Below are positions 1 through 6,985 of a stretch of DNA of 13,899 nucleotides, piece after piece. The notes beneath the pieces were generated by a model. That model was given only the letters and a program-made list of their open reading frames with translations, was not told the DNA's origin and ran no database searches. The stretch lies in the NCBI GenBank assembly GCA_002433465.1, contig DJIE01000270.1, positions 1 through 13,899 on the forward strand, in the 5' to 3' direction. The DNA comes from Salinisphaera sp. UBA6602 (GTDB taxonomy: Bacteria; Pseudomonadota; Gammaproteobacteria; Nevskiales; Salinisphaeraceae). The stretch's first letter is position 1, and each line of letters opens with the position of its first letter. A program made the translations under genes and the position numbers.

Positions 1-405
1 TTTCTCCAGGGTAGCACGCCGAAATTCCTGACCTTCCTCCAGGCCCGCACCGGCCAGGGCATCCATCAGCATCTCGGTTTCGATATTCTTGTTACCCTCG
101 ATCTCAATGGAGGAAATCGACGGGCGTTCACGCACCGACAGAATCAGCACGCCTTCATCACGACTGGCCTGAATATCCGTAAACAATCCGGTCCGAAACA
201 GATCCTTGATGGCGTCGGCCAACCTGGTCTCGTCCATACGCTCGCCGATGTTCACCGGAAAAGCCGAAAACACAGAACCCGCTGAAACCCGCTGAAGGCC
301 CTCTACCTCAATATCCGCAACCGTGAATTCATCCGCCAGCGCTGGCTTTATACCGGTTGCGGTAATTGCGAGGCCAACGGCTACAGCTAGAAGGGAACGT
401 CTCAT
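1..405 (-). CDS. bamA: Outer membrane protein assembly factor BamA, N-terminal part (runs off left edge)
   Basis: BamA is the outer-membrane core of the BAM machine, which folds and inserts beta-barrel proteins. Only the first 135 codons are present. The ATG is at 405-403, and upstream on the minus strand an AGGCG lies about ten bases before it. Residues 1-24 form a signal peptide: a basic start (MRRS), a hydrophobic core and an ALA cleavage site followed by DEF. From residue 28 the sequence is typical of POTRA domain 1 (ADIEVEGLQRVSAGSVF, then LFRTGLFTDI). POTRA 2 begins around residue 93 (RPSISSIEIEGNK). The remaining POTRA domains and the barrel lie outside the window. The gene follows rseP by 45 bp, the usual neighbourhood. 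Base composition is clearly lower in GC than the genes to the right, a feature shared with rseP. The family call is near certain. Confidence 0.95.
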   Translation of the reverse strand, partial: MRRSLLAVAVGLAITATGIKPALADEFTVADIEVEGLQRVSAGSVFSAFPVNIGERMDETRLADAIKDLFRTGLFTDIQASRDEGVLILSVRERPSISSIEIEGNKNIETEMLMDALAGAGLEEGQEFRRATLEK

Positions 406-450
406 TCAGTTATTTCGCCTGGTTAATGTGCGGTAAGGAGCCCGCAATTC

Positions 451-1803
451 TCACAACCGCATCAGGTCGTTGTAAAGAGCAAACACCATTAAAGTCAGTA
501 TCAAAGCCATACCAATTCGTAATCCGAAGGCCTGAGCCTGCTCGGAAAGTGGTTTCCGCCGAATGGCTTCGATGGTGTAGTACACGATATGACCGCCATC
601 CAGAACCGGAACAGGCAGCAGGTTAAGTACGCCAAGACTGACACTCAGGTACGCCAGAAAGCGTACGAAGTCTTCGAATCCCGAGCTGACACTCGCCTCG
701 GCAACCCGGGCAATGGTGATAGGACCACTGAGGTTGGTCGGCGACAACAGCCCGGTGACCATCTTTTTAATCGCCACCAGGGTCAGACGTGTGTCGGCCC
801 AGGTTTCGTTCACCGCATTGGGTATGGCAGCCAAAGGCCCATAGCGGACCTCCCGCAACAGATCATCGGGCCAGCTCACTGCACTTACGCCGGCACCGAC
901 GAAACCAATCACCTGACCATCTTCAAGGGTTCTCGATGCCGGTGTTACCGGTACATTCAATTCATCGCCAGAGCGCTCGATGGTCAGTTCCAGAGTCTGT
1001 TCCGGGGCATTCCGAATATGCTCCACCAGAGCGAACCAGTCCGGTACCGGCTCGCCATCAACAGCCAATATGCGGTCACCGCCTTGCAGCCCGGCCGCAT
1101 TTGCCCGACCATCGGCAGTCACCTCACCCAGCACCGCGGGCACATCCGGCCGCCAGGGGGATATCCCGAACTCCGCCAGCGGGTTCGGAGTATCATCACT
1201 CAGGCGCCAGCCGTCCAATGGACCCGCCACAGTGCCCCTGGAACCATCCCGGGAAATCTCCAGCGAAACCTGACCGTACTCCCCCGCCCTCTCGAGCAGC
1301 CGCATGTTGACGTCTCGCCAGGAGGTCACCCTATGGCCGTCAACGGTATGGATTTCCATCCCGCTTTCCAGCCCTGCCCGTTCCGCAACGCTGCCCTGGG
1401 CCACCTCGCCAACCACCGGAGCGACGGTGGTAACGCCAACAACACTCAACACCCAGTAAGCGAGAATCGCGAACAGAAAATTGGCAATTGGGCCGGCAGC
1501 CGCAATGGCGATGCGCTGGGAAGGAGGTTTCGAGGTAAACGCCTGATCACGTAGCTCTTCCGGTACCGGGCCTTCCCGCTCATCCAGCATTTTCACGTAT
1601 CCCCCCAGGGGGATAGCCGCTACCGCATATTCGGTTCCGTGACGGTCATACCACGAAAACAGAGGCTTGCCGAACCCCACTGAAAAACGAAGCACCTTCA
1701 CACCGAATCGGCGTGCCACCCAGAAATGGCCGTATTCGTGCACGGCCACGAGCAGACCGATGGCCACGATGAACGCCGGAACCGACATCAGCCAGTCAGA
1801 CAT
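451..1803 (-). CDS. rseP: Site-2 zinc protease RseP (sigma-E regulator protease)
   Basis: RseP is the inner-membrane intramembrane metalloprotease that cuts the anti-sigma factor RseA after DegS in the envelope stress response, and also clears signal-peptide remnants. The protein has 450 residues, the same as E. coli. It shows the zinc motif HEYGH at 22-26 in the first membrane segment and the second catalytic motif LPVPVLDGGH, whose Asp falls at 402 as in E. coli. Two PDZ domains occupy roughly 115-310. A last membrane segment ends the protein. I chose the ATG at 1803-1801, not one ten codons upstream, because a GGGAG lies about eleven bases before it and the length and motif positions then match the family. 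It is followed by bamA, its usual neighbour. The gene before it is cdsA; dxr, often found in between, is absent. GC is lower than in cdsA. Confidence 0.96.
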   Translation of the reverse strand: MSDWLMSVPAFIVAIGLLVAVHEYGHFWVARRFGVKVLRFSVGFGKPLFSWYDRHGTEYAVAAIPLGGYVKMLDEREGPVPEELRDQAFTSKPPSQRIAIAAAGPIANFLFAILAYWVLSVVGVTTVAPVVGEVAQGSVAERAGLESGMEIHTVDGHRVTSWRDVNMRLLERAGEYGQVSLEISRDGSRGTVAGPLDGWRLSDDTPNPLAEFGISPWRPDVPAVLGEVTADGRANAAGLQGGDRILAVDGEPVPDWFALVEHIRNAPEQTLELTIERSGDELNVPVTPASRTLEDGQVIGFVGAGVSAVSWPDDLLREVRYGPLAAIPNAVNETWADTRLTLVAIKKMVTGLLSPTNLSGPITIARVAEASVSSGFEDFVRFLAYLSVSLGVLNLLPVPVLDGGHIVYYTIEAIRRKPLSEQAQAFGLRIGMALILTLMVFALYNDLMRL

Positions 1804-1932
1804 GTAATTCGTTTCTCCCGAGCGTCGGCGCATACCGCCGGCGTGGATTGGATCACCGGATCGGGCGCAAGGCGCCGATCCGCGGATGCGCTGCCAGTTT
1901 ACCTGGGTCGCCGCTCAATACGGCGAACGCGC
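1804..1932 (-). other. cdsA-rseP spacer with a hairpin; no dxr gene or remnant seen
   Basis: This 129-bp gap separates the cdsA stop from the rseP start. In Pseudomonas-type gene order dxr would sit here. Reading the spacer on the minus strand I found no stretch resembling a Dxr N- or C-terminus. An inverted repeat at 1858-1881 has seven outer base pairs (GGATCGG with CCGATCC) and three inner ones around a bulged G, with an AAG loop. It has no T-run on either side, so it is not a convincing intrinsic terminator. I saw no good promoter for rseP. The GGGAG at the rseP end is its ribosome binding site. Confidence 0.6.
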
Positions 1933-2763
1933 CTAGATGCTGCTGGGAAGCCAGTGCAGCCCTGCCACGAACCAGGGCGCGGCCGCCAGCACGCTATCGA
2001 GCCGGTCAAGCACTCCGCCATGCCCGGGAAAGAGCGTGCCGCTGTCCTTGATGCCGGCATGACGCTTGAACATGCTGATGGTCAGATCCCCCACGATCGA
2101 GATCACCGCGACCCAGGCTCCGAGCACAACGAACCCCACCAGCCGGGCTTCGCCGAAGCCGAGCACCCAGGCACCCAGGCCTGCAAAAACCATCGCCGCG
2201 ATCACGCCGCCGACGGCGCCCTCCCGTGTTTTGCCCGGGCTGACGGCGGGCGCCAGCTTGTGCCGCCCGAGCGTACGCCCGGCGATATAAGCGCCGGTAT
2301 CCGCGGCCCAGACAAGAAAGAAGAAGGCGAGCAGCAGCAGCGCGCCCTGATCGCTCTGGTGCAGATAGGTCACCGCTGCCACGGCCGCCACCAGGGTCAG
2401 CAGACCGGTCGCGACGCCGATATCGGTACGCCCCATCACCCGTGCCCAGCCGTTGGGATAACGCACGATCCAACCGATCGCGATCAGCCACCAGAGACAG
2501 GCCGCACCAATCAGAAGGTTGTCGGCGCCCACCACCCAGAGCTGGCTGCGTACCAGCGCGAACACGAAAATCAGCAGCGCCGTGGCGAGCACGAGCAGCA
2601 CATGCCCGCTATCGCCCATACGCAACAGGCCCGCCCATTCCCAGGCACCGAGCAACATGAGCACCGCGAACAACAAGGTAATGGCGAACGTGGGCAGATA
2701 CAGCATGCCCAGTACCGCCAGCGGTACGAGGACCAGCGCTGTTGCGATGCGGGTGGCTAGCAT
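1933..2763 (-). CDS. cdsA: Phosphatidate cytidylyltransferase (CDP-diglyceride synthase)
   Basis: CdsA makes CDP-diacylglycerol from phosphatidic acid and CTP in the inner membrane, the branch point for phosphatidylethanolamine, phosphatidylglycerol and cardiolipin. The protein has 276 residues (E. coli 285) and is hydrophobic nearly throughout, with about seven or eight membrane segments. The family signature lies at 230-256: SMFKR, then KDSG, then FPGHGGVLDRLDS, holding the metal- and substrate-binding Asp residues. I chose the ATG at 2763-2761, which gives the typical MLATRIATAL start; a longer frame would add 23 Arg/Ala-rich residues overlapping uppS. Five bases separate it from the uppS stop, and a GAGG lies at the end of uppS. 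This spacing points to co-translation with uppS. GC is high (about 69% by hand count over part of the gene). Confidence 0.95.
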   Translation of the reverse strand: MLATRIATALVLVPLAVLGMLYLPTFAITLLFAVLMLLGAWEWAGLLRMGDSGHVLLVLATALLIFVFALVRSQLWVVGADNLLIGAACLWWLIAIGWIVRYPNGWARVMGRTDIGVATGLLTLVAAVAAVTYLHQSDQGALLLLAFFFLVWAADTGAYIAGRTLGRHKLAPAVSPGKTREGAVGGVIAAMVFAGLGAWVLGFGEARLVGFVVLGAWVAVISIVGDLTISMFKRHAGIKDSGTLFPGHGGVLDRLDSVLAAAPWFVAGLHWLPSSI

Positions 2764-2768
2764 GCGCC

Positions 2769-3491
2769 TCAGACGCCCGTGGCCGCGGCCTGCGGCAGTC
2801 GACCGAAGCGGCGCTGACGCTGACCAAACCATTCGATGGCGCAGGCCAGACTGTTACCGTCGAAATCCGGCCACAGCTCGTCGGAGAAATACAGCTCGCT
2901 ATAGGCAAGATCCCAGAGCAGAAAGTTACTGATCCGGCGCTCGCCGCCGGTGCGAATGAACAGATCCGGCGGCGCGTGCTCGGCCAGTGCCATGCGCGCG
3001 CCGAGGCTGTGCTCATCGATGTCGTCGGGCCCGAGGCGGCCCTCGCAGCAATCGCGGGCCAGTTGCCGCGCAGCCTGCACCAGATCCCAACGCCCGCCGT
3101 AGTCGATCGCGATAATCAGGTTCAGGCCATTATTGTCGCGGGTACGCTGTTCGGCCTGCGCCATTTCCTGCTGTAGCGCCTGCGAGAAATGCTCGCGCTC
3201 GCCGATGAAACTCAGGCGAACACCCGAGTCGTGCATGGAATCGATCTCACGCCGGATGGTGCGCCGGAACAAATCGAGGAGCACGCGCACCTCGGTTTTG
3301 GGACGCTGCCAGTTCTCACTGGAAAACGCGAACAAAGTCAGAGTCTTGACCGACTGTTCTCGCGCGCTTTCTACGATCGCGCGAACGGCCTGCGCGCCCG
3401 AGCGATGACCCGCCGCGCGCGGCAGCCCCCGCCGGTTCGCCCAGCGGCCGTTGCCGTCCATGATGATTGCGACGTGGTCGGGCACAGTCAT
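2769..3491 (-). CDS. uppS: Undecaprenyl diphosphate synthase (cis-prenyltransferase)
   Basis: UppS (IspU) adds eight isopentenyl units in cis to farnesyl diphosphate. The C55 product is the lipid carrier for peptidoglycan and O-antigen. The protein has 240 residues, close to the family norm. Motif HVAIIMDGNGRW at 6-17 contains the catalytic Asp at 12 and the diphosphate-binding loop. FAFSSENW in the first half and RTGGERRISNFLLW with ELYF near the C-terminus complete the conserved regions. The start is the ATG at 3491-3489, preceded by AGG seven bases upstream. It lies 37 bp after frr and 5 bp before cdsA, so it belongs to the pyrH-frr-uppS-cdsA unit. Its substrate comes from the isoprenoid pathway, whose dxr gene is often next door but is absent here. 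Confidence 0.96.
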   Translation of the reverse strand: MTVPDHVAIIMDGNGRWANRRGLPRAAGHRSGAQAVRAIVESAREQSVKTLTLFAFSSENWQRPKTEVRVLLDLFRRTIRREIDSMHDSGVRLSFIGEREHFSQALQQEMAQAEQRTRDNNGLNLIIAIDYGGRWDLVQAARQLARDCCEGRLGPDDIDEHSLGARMALAEHAPPDLFIRTGGERRISNFLLWDLAYSELYFSDELWPDFDGNSLACAIEWFGQRQRRFGRLPQAAATGV

Positions 3492-3518
3492 ATTCGCACC
3501 TGGCGCTCGAGTCAGATC

Positions 3519-3538
3519 GACGGTTTGTTCAAACCGTC
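3519..3538. repeat. Near-perfect inverted repeat over the frr stop codon
   Basis: Two 9-base arms (GACGGTTTG and CAAACCGTC) are exact reverse complements separated by two bases. The frr stop codon (3531-3529) lies in the centre. In the frr-uppS transcript this would fold as an 8-bp hairpin with a 4-base loop, 28 bases before the uppS start. No T-run follows, so it is not an intrinsic terminator. An RNA stability or translational-coupling element is possible but unproven. Confidence 0.6.
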
Positions 3539-4086
3539 ATGATCTCCTTTTCCTTGTCCTCGAGCAGACTGTCGATCCGGTCGATATGCTGGTCGGTCAG
3601 CTTCTGGATCCGCGCTTCGCCGCCATGCTGGTCGTCGGCGCTGATTTCCTTTTCGTTCACCAGCTCCTTGAGCGTGGAGTTGGCGTCGCGACGGATATTG
3701 CGAATCGCCACGCGGCCGTCCTCGGCCTCGGCACGAATGACCTTGACCAGATCCTTGCGGCGGTCCTCGGTCAGCGGCGGCAGCACCACCCGAATGACCT
3801 GGCCTGCCGTCGACGGATTCAAGCCGAGATCGGCTTTCATGATCGCCTTTTCGACCGGCTGAACCATGCTCTTTTCCCACGGCTGGATGGTGATCGTACG
3901 CGCATCCTCCAGCGAAATATTCGCGGCCTGGTTGAGCGGAACCTCGGAACCGTAATAGTCGACCGTCACATGATCGAGCAGGGTCGTGCTCGCCCGCCCG
4001 GTGCGGATCTTGCCGAAGTTCTCGCGCATGACGTTGATCGTCTTGTCCATGCGCTGCTGTGCGTCACTGTATATCTCGTCAATCAT
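3529..4086 (-). CDS. frr: Ribosome recycling factor
   Basis: RRF splits the post-termination ribosome together with EF-G. The protein has 185 residues, exactly the E. coli length. The N-terminal helix [17 protein letters not shown], the stretch [12 protein letters not shown] at about 24-35, [12 protein letters not shown] at about 42-53 (hinge into the beta domain) and [16 protein letters not shown] at about 100-115 are typical. The ATG (4086-4084) overlaps the pyrH TGA (4085-4083) as ATGA, so the two genes are translationally coupled. The stop lies within a strong inverted repeat (3519-3538). The pyrH-frr pairing is conserved across bacteria. The family call is certain. Confidence 0.97.
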   Translation of the reverse strand: MIDEIYSDAQQRMDKTINVMRENFGKIRTGRASTTLLDHVTVDYYGSEVPLNQAANISLEDARTITIQPWEKSMVQPVEKAIMKADLGLNPSTAGQVIRVVLPPLTEDRRKDLVKVIRAEAEDGRVAIRNIRRDANSTLKELVNEKEISADDQHGGEARIQKLTDQHIDRIDSLLEDKEKEIMTV

Positions 4087-4826
4087 CCGTTGCTTCTCGT
4101 CGTGTCGTTGTCGACCAGCGTGCCCACGTCATCGCCCGCGACGATGCGTGCCAGATCGCCGGCCCGGTTGATATCGAACACCCGTAGCGGCATGCCGTTG
4201 TCGCGGCAGAGCACGATCGCTGTGGTATCCATCACGCTCAGGCGCTGATCGATCACCTCGTCGTAGGTGAGATGCGTGTACCGTTTCGCGCTGCTGTCGC
4301 GCATCGGATCGGCGCTGTAAATACCGTCGACCTTGGTCGCCTTGAGCATGAGATCGGCGTTTATTTCCACCGCGCGCAGACTGGCTGCGGAATCGGTGGT
4401 GAAAAACGGGTTGCCGGTACCGGCCGCGAAGATAACCACGCGCCCCTTTTCCAGATGGCGAATCGCGCGACGACGGATATAGTCCTCACAGACCTGATTG
4501 ATCCGGATCGCCGACATCACCCGTGCGGTCATGCCGGCATGCTCGATTGCATCCTGCAGACCCAGGGCGTTGATGACGGTCGCCAGCATGCCCATCTGAT
4601 CGCCGGTAACCCGATCCATGCCGCGTCCAGCGAGCCCGACGCCGCGAAAGATGTTGCCACCGCCCACCACAAGCGCGACTTGAACGCCCGACTCGATCAA
4701 CGCCTTGATTTCGGCGGCAAGTCGTTCGACCACCTCGGCGGAAATACCGTAATCGGCTTGCCCCATGAGGGCCTCACCGCTGAGTTTCAGCAGAATGCGT
4801 TTGGTGGTCGGCTTGTTCTTGCTCAT
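4083..4826 (-). CDS. pyrH: Uridylate (UMP) kinase
   Basis: PyrH phosphorylates UMP to UDP with ATP. It acts in the cytosol as a hexamer that is usually activated by GTP and inhibited by UTP. The protein has 247 residues (E. coli 241). Visible motifs of the amino-acid-kinase fold are [12 protein letters not shown] at 9-20 (phosphate loop), [10 protein letters not shown] at 53-62, the [14 protein letters not shown] stretch at 75-88 (UMP site), [10 protein letters not shown] at 136-145 and [10 protein letters not shown] at 165-174. The start gives the usual short polar N-terminus. No strong Shine-Dalgarno is visible before it. It begins a transcription unit after the tsf terminator and overlaps frr by four bases. 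Its promoter should lie in 4827-4911, but I could not identify convincing boxes. Confidence 0.96.
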   Translation of the reverse strand: MSKNKPTTKRILLKLSGEALMGQADYGISAEVVERLAAEIKALIESGVQVALVVGGGNIFRGVGLAGRGMDRVTGDQMGMLATVINALGLQDAIEHAGMTARVMSAIRINQVCEDYIRRRAIRHLEKGRVVIFAAGTGNPFFTTDSAASLRAVEINADLMLKATKVDGIYSADPMRDSSAKRYTHLTYDEVIDQRLSVMDTTAIVLCRDNGMPLRVFDINRAGDLARIVAGDDVGTLVDNDTTRSNG

Positions 4827-4911
4827 CGAGTGGCGCTGCAGTACGACAACATGAAGCGGCTCCTGGCCGGCAACGATAACTTACCGCCCGATCGTGCGAT
4901 ACGGGCAGGTC
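4827..4911 (-). other. tsf-pyrH spacer downstream of the terminator; promoter expected but not recognised
   Basis: These 85 bp lie between the tsf terminator's T-run and the pyrH start. A promoter is expected here if the terminator is efficient. On the minus strand a TTGACC abuts the end of the T-run, but no acceptable -10 box lies 16-18 bases beyond it. A TAAGTT near 4882-4877 has no good -35 partner. I therefore mark no promoter; read-through from rpsB-tsf is the alternative. Confidence 0.4.
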
Positions 4912-4941
4912 AAAAAAAAGCCGGCTGCCTGGGCAGCCGGC
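4912..4941 (-). terminator. Intrinsic terminator after tsf
   Basis: On the minus strand a perfect 10-bp GC-rich stem (GCCGGCTGCC at 4941-4932 and GGCAGCCGGC at 4929-4920) is followed directly by eight T residues (4919-4912). It begins 11 bases after the tsf stop. This is a textbook Rho-independent terminator and should end most rpsB-tsf transcripts. The complementary strand has no T-run after the stem, so it acts in one direction. Confidence 0.95.
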
Positions 4942-4951
4942 CGATTTGCCC

Positions 4952-5833
4952 TCAGGCTGTTTTTTCGGCTTGCGCCTTGACCTCGGCAGCGAAGTCTTCC
5001 TGTTTCTTCTCGATGCCTTCGCCGACTTCCAGACGGGCGTAGTCGGTGACGGTCGCATTCTGCTGCTTGCACAGCTTTTCGACCGTGGTATCGGGGTCTT
5101 TCACGAACGGCTGACCCATGAGCGTGATTTCGCCCAGATACTTGCGCAGGCGCCCTTCCACCATCTTCTCGATGATGTCTTCGGGCTTGCCGCTATCGCG
5201 GGCCTGGGCCATCAGCAGTTCTTTCTCTGCGTCGCGACGTTCCTGCGGCACATCGTCGGCCGACAGGTGAGCCGGCGCCGTGGCCGCCACATGCATGGCC
5301 AGATCGCGGGCCAGTTCGCTTTCGCCGCCGACCACTGCGACGGCGCTGCCAATACGCGCGCCGTGCATGTAGACGTCGAGCTTGCCTTCACCGGCTTCGA
5401 TGCGACGGAAGCGGCGAATGGTGATGTTTTCGCCCAGCTTGGCCACCAGCGCACGGCGCTTGGCGTCGAGGCTTTCGCCGTCGACCTCAATCGCGGCCAG
5501 CGCTTCGGCGTCGGCCGGGGCGTTGTCGAGCGCCGCGCGGGCGGCCAGTTCGGCGAAATTCACGAAATCGTCGTTCTTGCCGACGAAATCGGTTTCGCAG
5601 TTGGCTTCCAGCAGGATCGCAACCGTATTGTCATCGGACACGGCCGTTGCGATACGGCCTTCGGCGGCGACGCGGCCGGCCTTCTTGTCGGCCTTGGCCA
5701 GGCCTTCACGCCGCATGTTGTCGGCTGCGGCATCGATATCGCCATCGGTGGCGGTGAGCGCTTTCTTGCACTCCATCATGCCGGCACCGGTGCGTTCACG
5801 TAGCTCTTTAACCAGAGCAGCACTAATTGCCAT
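4952..5833 (-). CDS. tsf: Translation elongation factor EF-Ts
   Basis: EF-Ts is the nucleotide exchange factor that reloads EF-Tu with GTP. The protein has 293 residues (E. coli 283). The N-terminal UBA-like domain (1-50) has the typical [16 protein letters not shown]. The EF-Tu-contacting motif TDFV is at 81-84, with Asp82-Phe83 expected to insert next to the EF-Tu magnesium site. The core repeats and the C-terminal module ([16 protein letters not shown]) follow. I chose the ATG at 5833-5831, giving [12 protein letters not shown], with GGAG eight bases upstream; a start 17 codons earlier would run into the rpsB-tsf hairpin. It is co-transcribed with rpsB, as in most bacteria, and is followed by a strong terminator. 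Confidence 0.97.
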   Translation of the reverse strand: MAISAALVKELRERTGAGMMECKKALTATDGDIDAAADNMRREGLAKADKKAGRVAAEGRIATAVSDDNTVAILLEANCETDFVGKNDDFVNFAELAARAALDNAPADAEALAAIEVDGESLDAKRRALVAKLGENITIRRFRRIEAGEGKLDVYMHGARIGSAVAVVGGESELARDLAMHVAATAPAHLSADDVPQERRDAEKELLMAQARDSGKPEDIIEKMVEGRLRKYLGEITLMGQPFVKDPDTTVEKLCKQQNATVTDYARLEVGEGIEKKQEDFAAEVKAQAEKTA

Positions 5834-5863
5834 GATTCGTTCTCCGCAAAGTTTGGATAGCGG

Positions 5864-5896
5864 CCGGGCCGGCGCGTCGATCACGCACCGGCCCGG
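5864..5896 (-). other. Long stable hairpin between rpsB and tsf
   Basis: Arms at 5864-5877 and 5883-5896 pair over 14 bp. On the transcribed minus strand there is one G-U pair and no mismatch, around the loop GATCG. The stem is almost entirely G and C. It starts seven bases after the rpsB stop and ends 30 bases before the tsf ATG. No T-run follows, so it is not a standard terminator. A role in mRNA 3'-end protection, processing or adjusting the S2:EF-Ts ratio is inference. Confidence 0.75.
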
Positions 5897-5902
5897 ACGA
5901 GA

Positions 5903-6817
5903 TTACTTGTCGGCCTGCTTCGGGTCGGCCTGTTCGGGATTTTCCGACGGCACCGAGGCAACGTCGCCCAGCGAGGCGGTGGCGGTCGGCTCGGCTTCAC
6001 CCTGAGACTCCTGGATGACGGAGTTCTGGGTCGCTTCGCTCGCAGCCTGGGCCGCAGCGGGCTTGCCCGGCTCGTGCTCGGCGCCCTGCGCCTGAACGTC
6101 CACCGTGCCATCGTCCTGACCGGTGAAGTCGCCCTTGCTGCCGCGTCCCGTGAGAACGGCGTCGGCCACCATCTCGGTGTAGATACGAATCGCGCGGATG
6201 GCGTCGTCATTACCCGGGATCACCACATCGATGTTTTCCGGCGAGCAGTTGGTATCCACCACCGCAATGACCGGAATACCCAGCTTGCGCGCTTCGTCGA
6301 CGGCAATCTTTTCGAAGCCGACGTCGATGATGAACAGCGCATCGGGCAGGCTGGTCATTTCCTTGATGCCGCCGATGCCGCGTTCGAGCTTGTCGCGCTC
6401 ACGATAGAGATCGAGCGCTTCGCGCTTGTTGAGCTTGCGAATCGAACCGTCTTCGATCATCTGCTCCAGATCGTGCAGACGCTGGATCGAGTTCTTGACC
6501 GTCTTGAAGTTGGTGAGCATGCCGCCGAGCCAACGATGGTTGACGAACGGCATGCCGCAGCGCTGCGCCTGCTTGCCCACGGCTTCGCGCGCGGCGCGCT
6601 TGGTGCCCACGAACATCACGTTGCCGCCATTGGCCGACAGACGACTGATGTAGTTGTAGGCATCCTTGAAGAGCGGCAGAGTCTCTTCGAGGTTGATGAT
6701 ATGAATTTTGTTGCGCTGGCCAAAGATGTAGGGGGCCATCTTGGGGTTCCAGTAGCGGGTACGGTGGCCGAAATGGACACCCGCCTCGAGCAACTGGCGC
6801 ATGCTGATCTGACTCAT
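5903..6817 (-). CDS. rpsB: 30S ribosomal protein S2, with extended acidic C-terminal tail
   Basis: S2 binds late in 30S assembly between head and body and recruits S1. The protein has 304 residues against 241 in E. coli. Residues 1 to about 225 are canonical: [22 protein letters not shown] at 6-27, FVGTKRAA at 69-76, [14 protein letters not shown] at 91-104, DALFIIDV at 159-166 and the C-terminal helix through ADAVLTGRG. From about residue 226 to 304 a low-complexity tail follows, rich in Ala, Gln, Glu, Asp, Pro and Thr. I count 15 acidic and 4 Lys residues there and no hydrophobic core, so it is probably disordered. The ATG (6817-6815) has GGAG seven bases upstream. The long structured leader upstream suggests S2 autoregulation. 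The gene is divergent from map. Confidence 0.97.
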   Translation of the reverse strand: MSQISMRQLLEAGVHFGHRTRYWNPKMAPYIFGQRNKIHIINLEETLPLFKDAYNYISRLSANGGNVMFVGTKRAAREAVGKQAQRCGMPFVNHRWLGGMLTNFKTVKNSIQRLHDLEQMIEDGSIRKLNKREALDLYRERDKLERGIGGIKEMTSLPDALFIIDVGFEKIAVDEARKLGIPVIAVVDTNCSPENIDVVIPGNDDAIRAIRIYTEMVADAVLTGRGSKGDFTGQDDGTVDVQAQGAEHEPGKPAAAQAASEATQNSVIQESQGEAEPTATASLGDVASVPSENPEQADPKQADK

Positions 6818-6985
6818 GGATTGTCTCCGGGTTGTGGCTTACGCGCATCCCATGAAACAACCGGCCTGCGATTGCAGACAGGCACCCCGTTTCATGTGCC
6901 GACACGCGTGCGGATTTTCGATATCGAATACGGTCGCAATCGACCGATTTTTAGCGCGTTCTGGGCCTCTGATTGCCGCGAACGC
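6818..6985 (-). promoter_or_regulatory. Long structured rpsB leader, candidate S2 autoregulatory element
   Basis: If transcription starts about seven bases beyond the -10 box at 6997-6992, the rpsB leader is about 165 nt. It can fold into several hairpins. The largest has an 8-bp outer stem (6889-6896 with 6851-6858) enclosing an inner stem (GCCTG with CAGGC, 6864-6868 and 6879-6883). A second is a 6-bp stem with CAAT/ATTG loop at 6931-6946. A 12-bp palindrome (TTCGATATCGAA) lies at 6917-6928. In E. coli the rpsB leader is likewise long and is the target of S2 feedback control. Equivalence here is inference from position, length and structure. Confidence 0.5.

Noticed and set aside
589..1554. 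Long plus-strand open frame opposite rseP
   Set aside because: It lies entirely antisense to a well-conserved gene, is rich in Arg, Gln and His, and has no recognisable domain or ribosome binding site. It is a by-product of codon bias.
1858..1881. Hairpin after cdsA as an intrinsic terminator
   Set aside because: There is no T-run on either side and the stem has a bulge. It is kept only as an inverted repeat in the spacer.
1804..1932. Remnant of dxr in the cdsA-rseP gap
   Set aside because: Minus-strand reading frames of the spacer gave short peptides with stops and nothing like Dxr motifs.
1726..2760. 344-codon plus-strand open frame opposite cdsA
   Set aside because: Composition (His, Gln, Arg, Glu-rich low complexity) is that of the reverse of a hydrophobic membrane protein. 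It spans the rseP-cdsA spacer without conserved motifs.
3451..6005. Several long plus-strand open frames opposite frr, pyrH and tsf
   Set aside because: All are antisense to certain genes and show no family motif; GC-rich third positions keep these frames open.
6931..6952. Possible plus-strand terminator: 6-bp stem followed by ATTTTT
   Set aside because: The stem is short, no plus-strand transcript is expected to end here, and it fits better as a hairpin of the rpsB leader.
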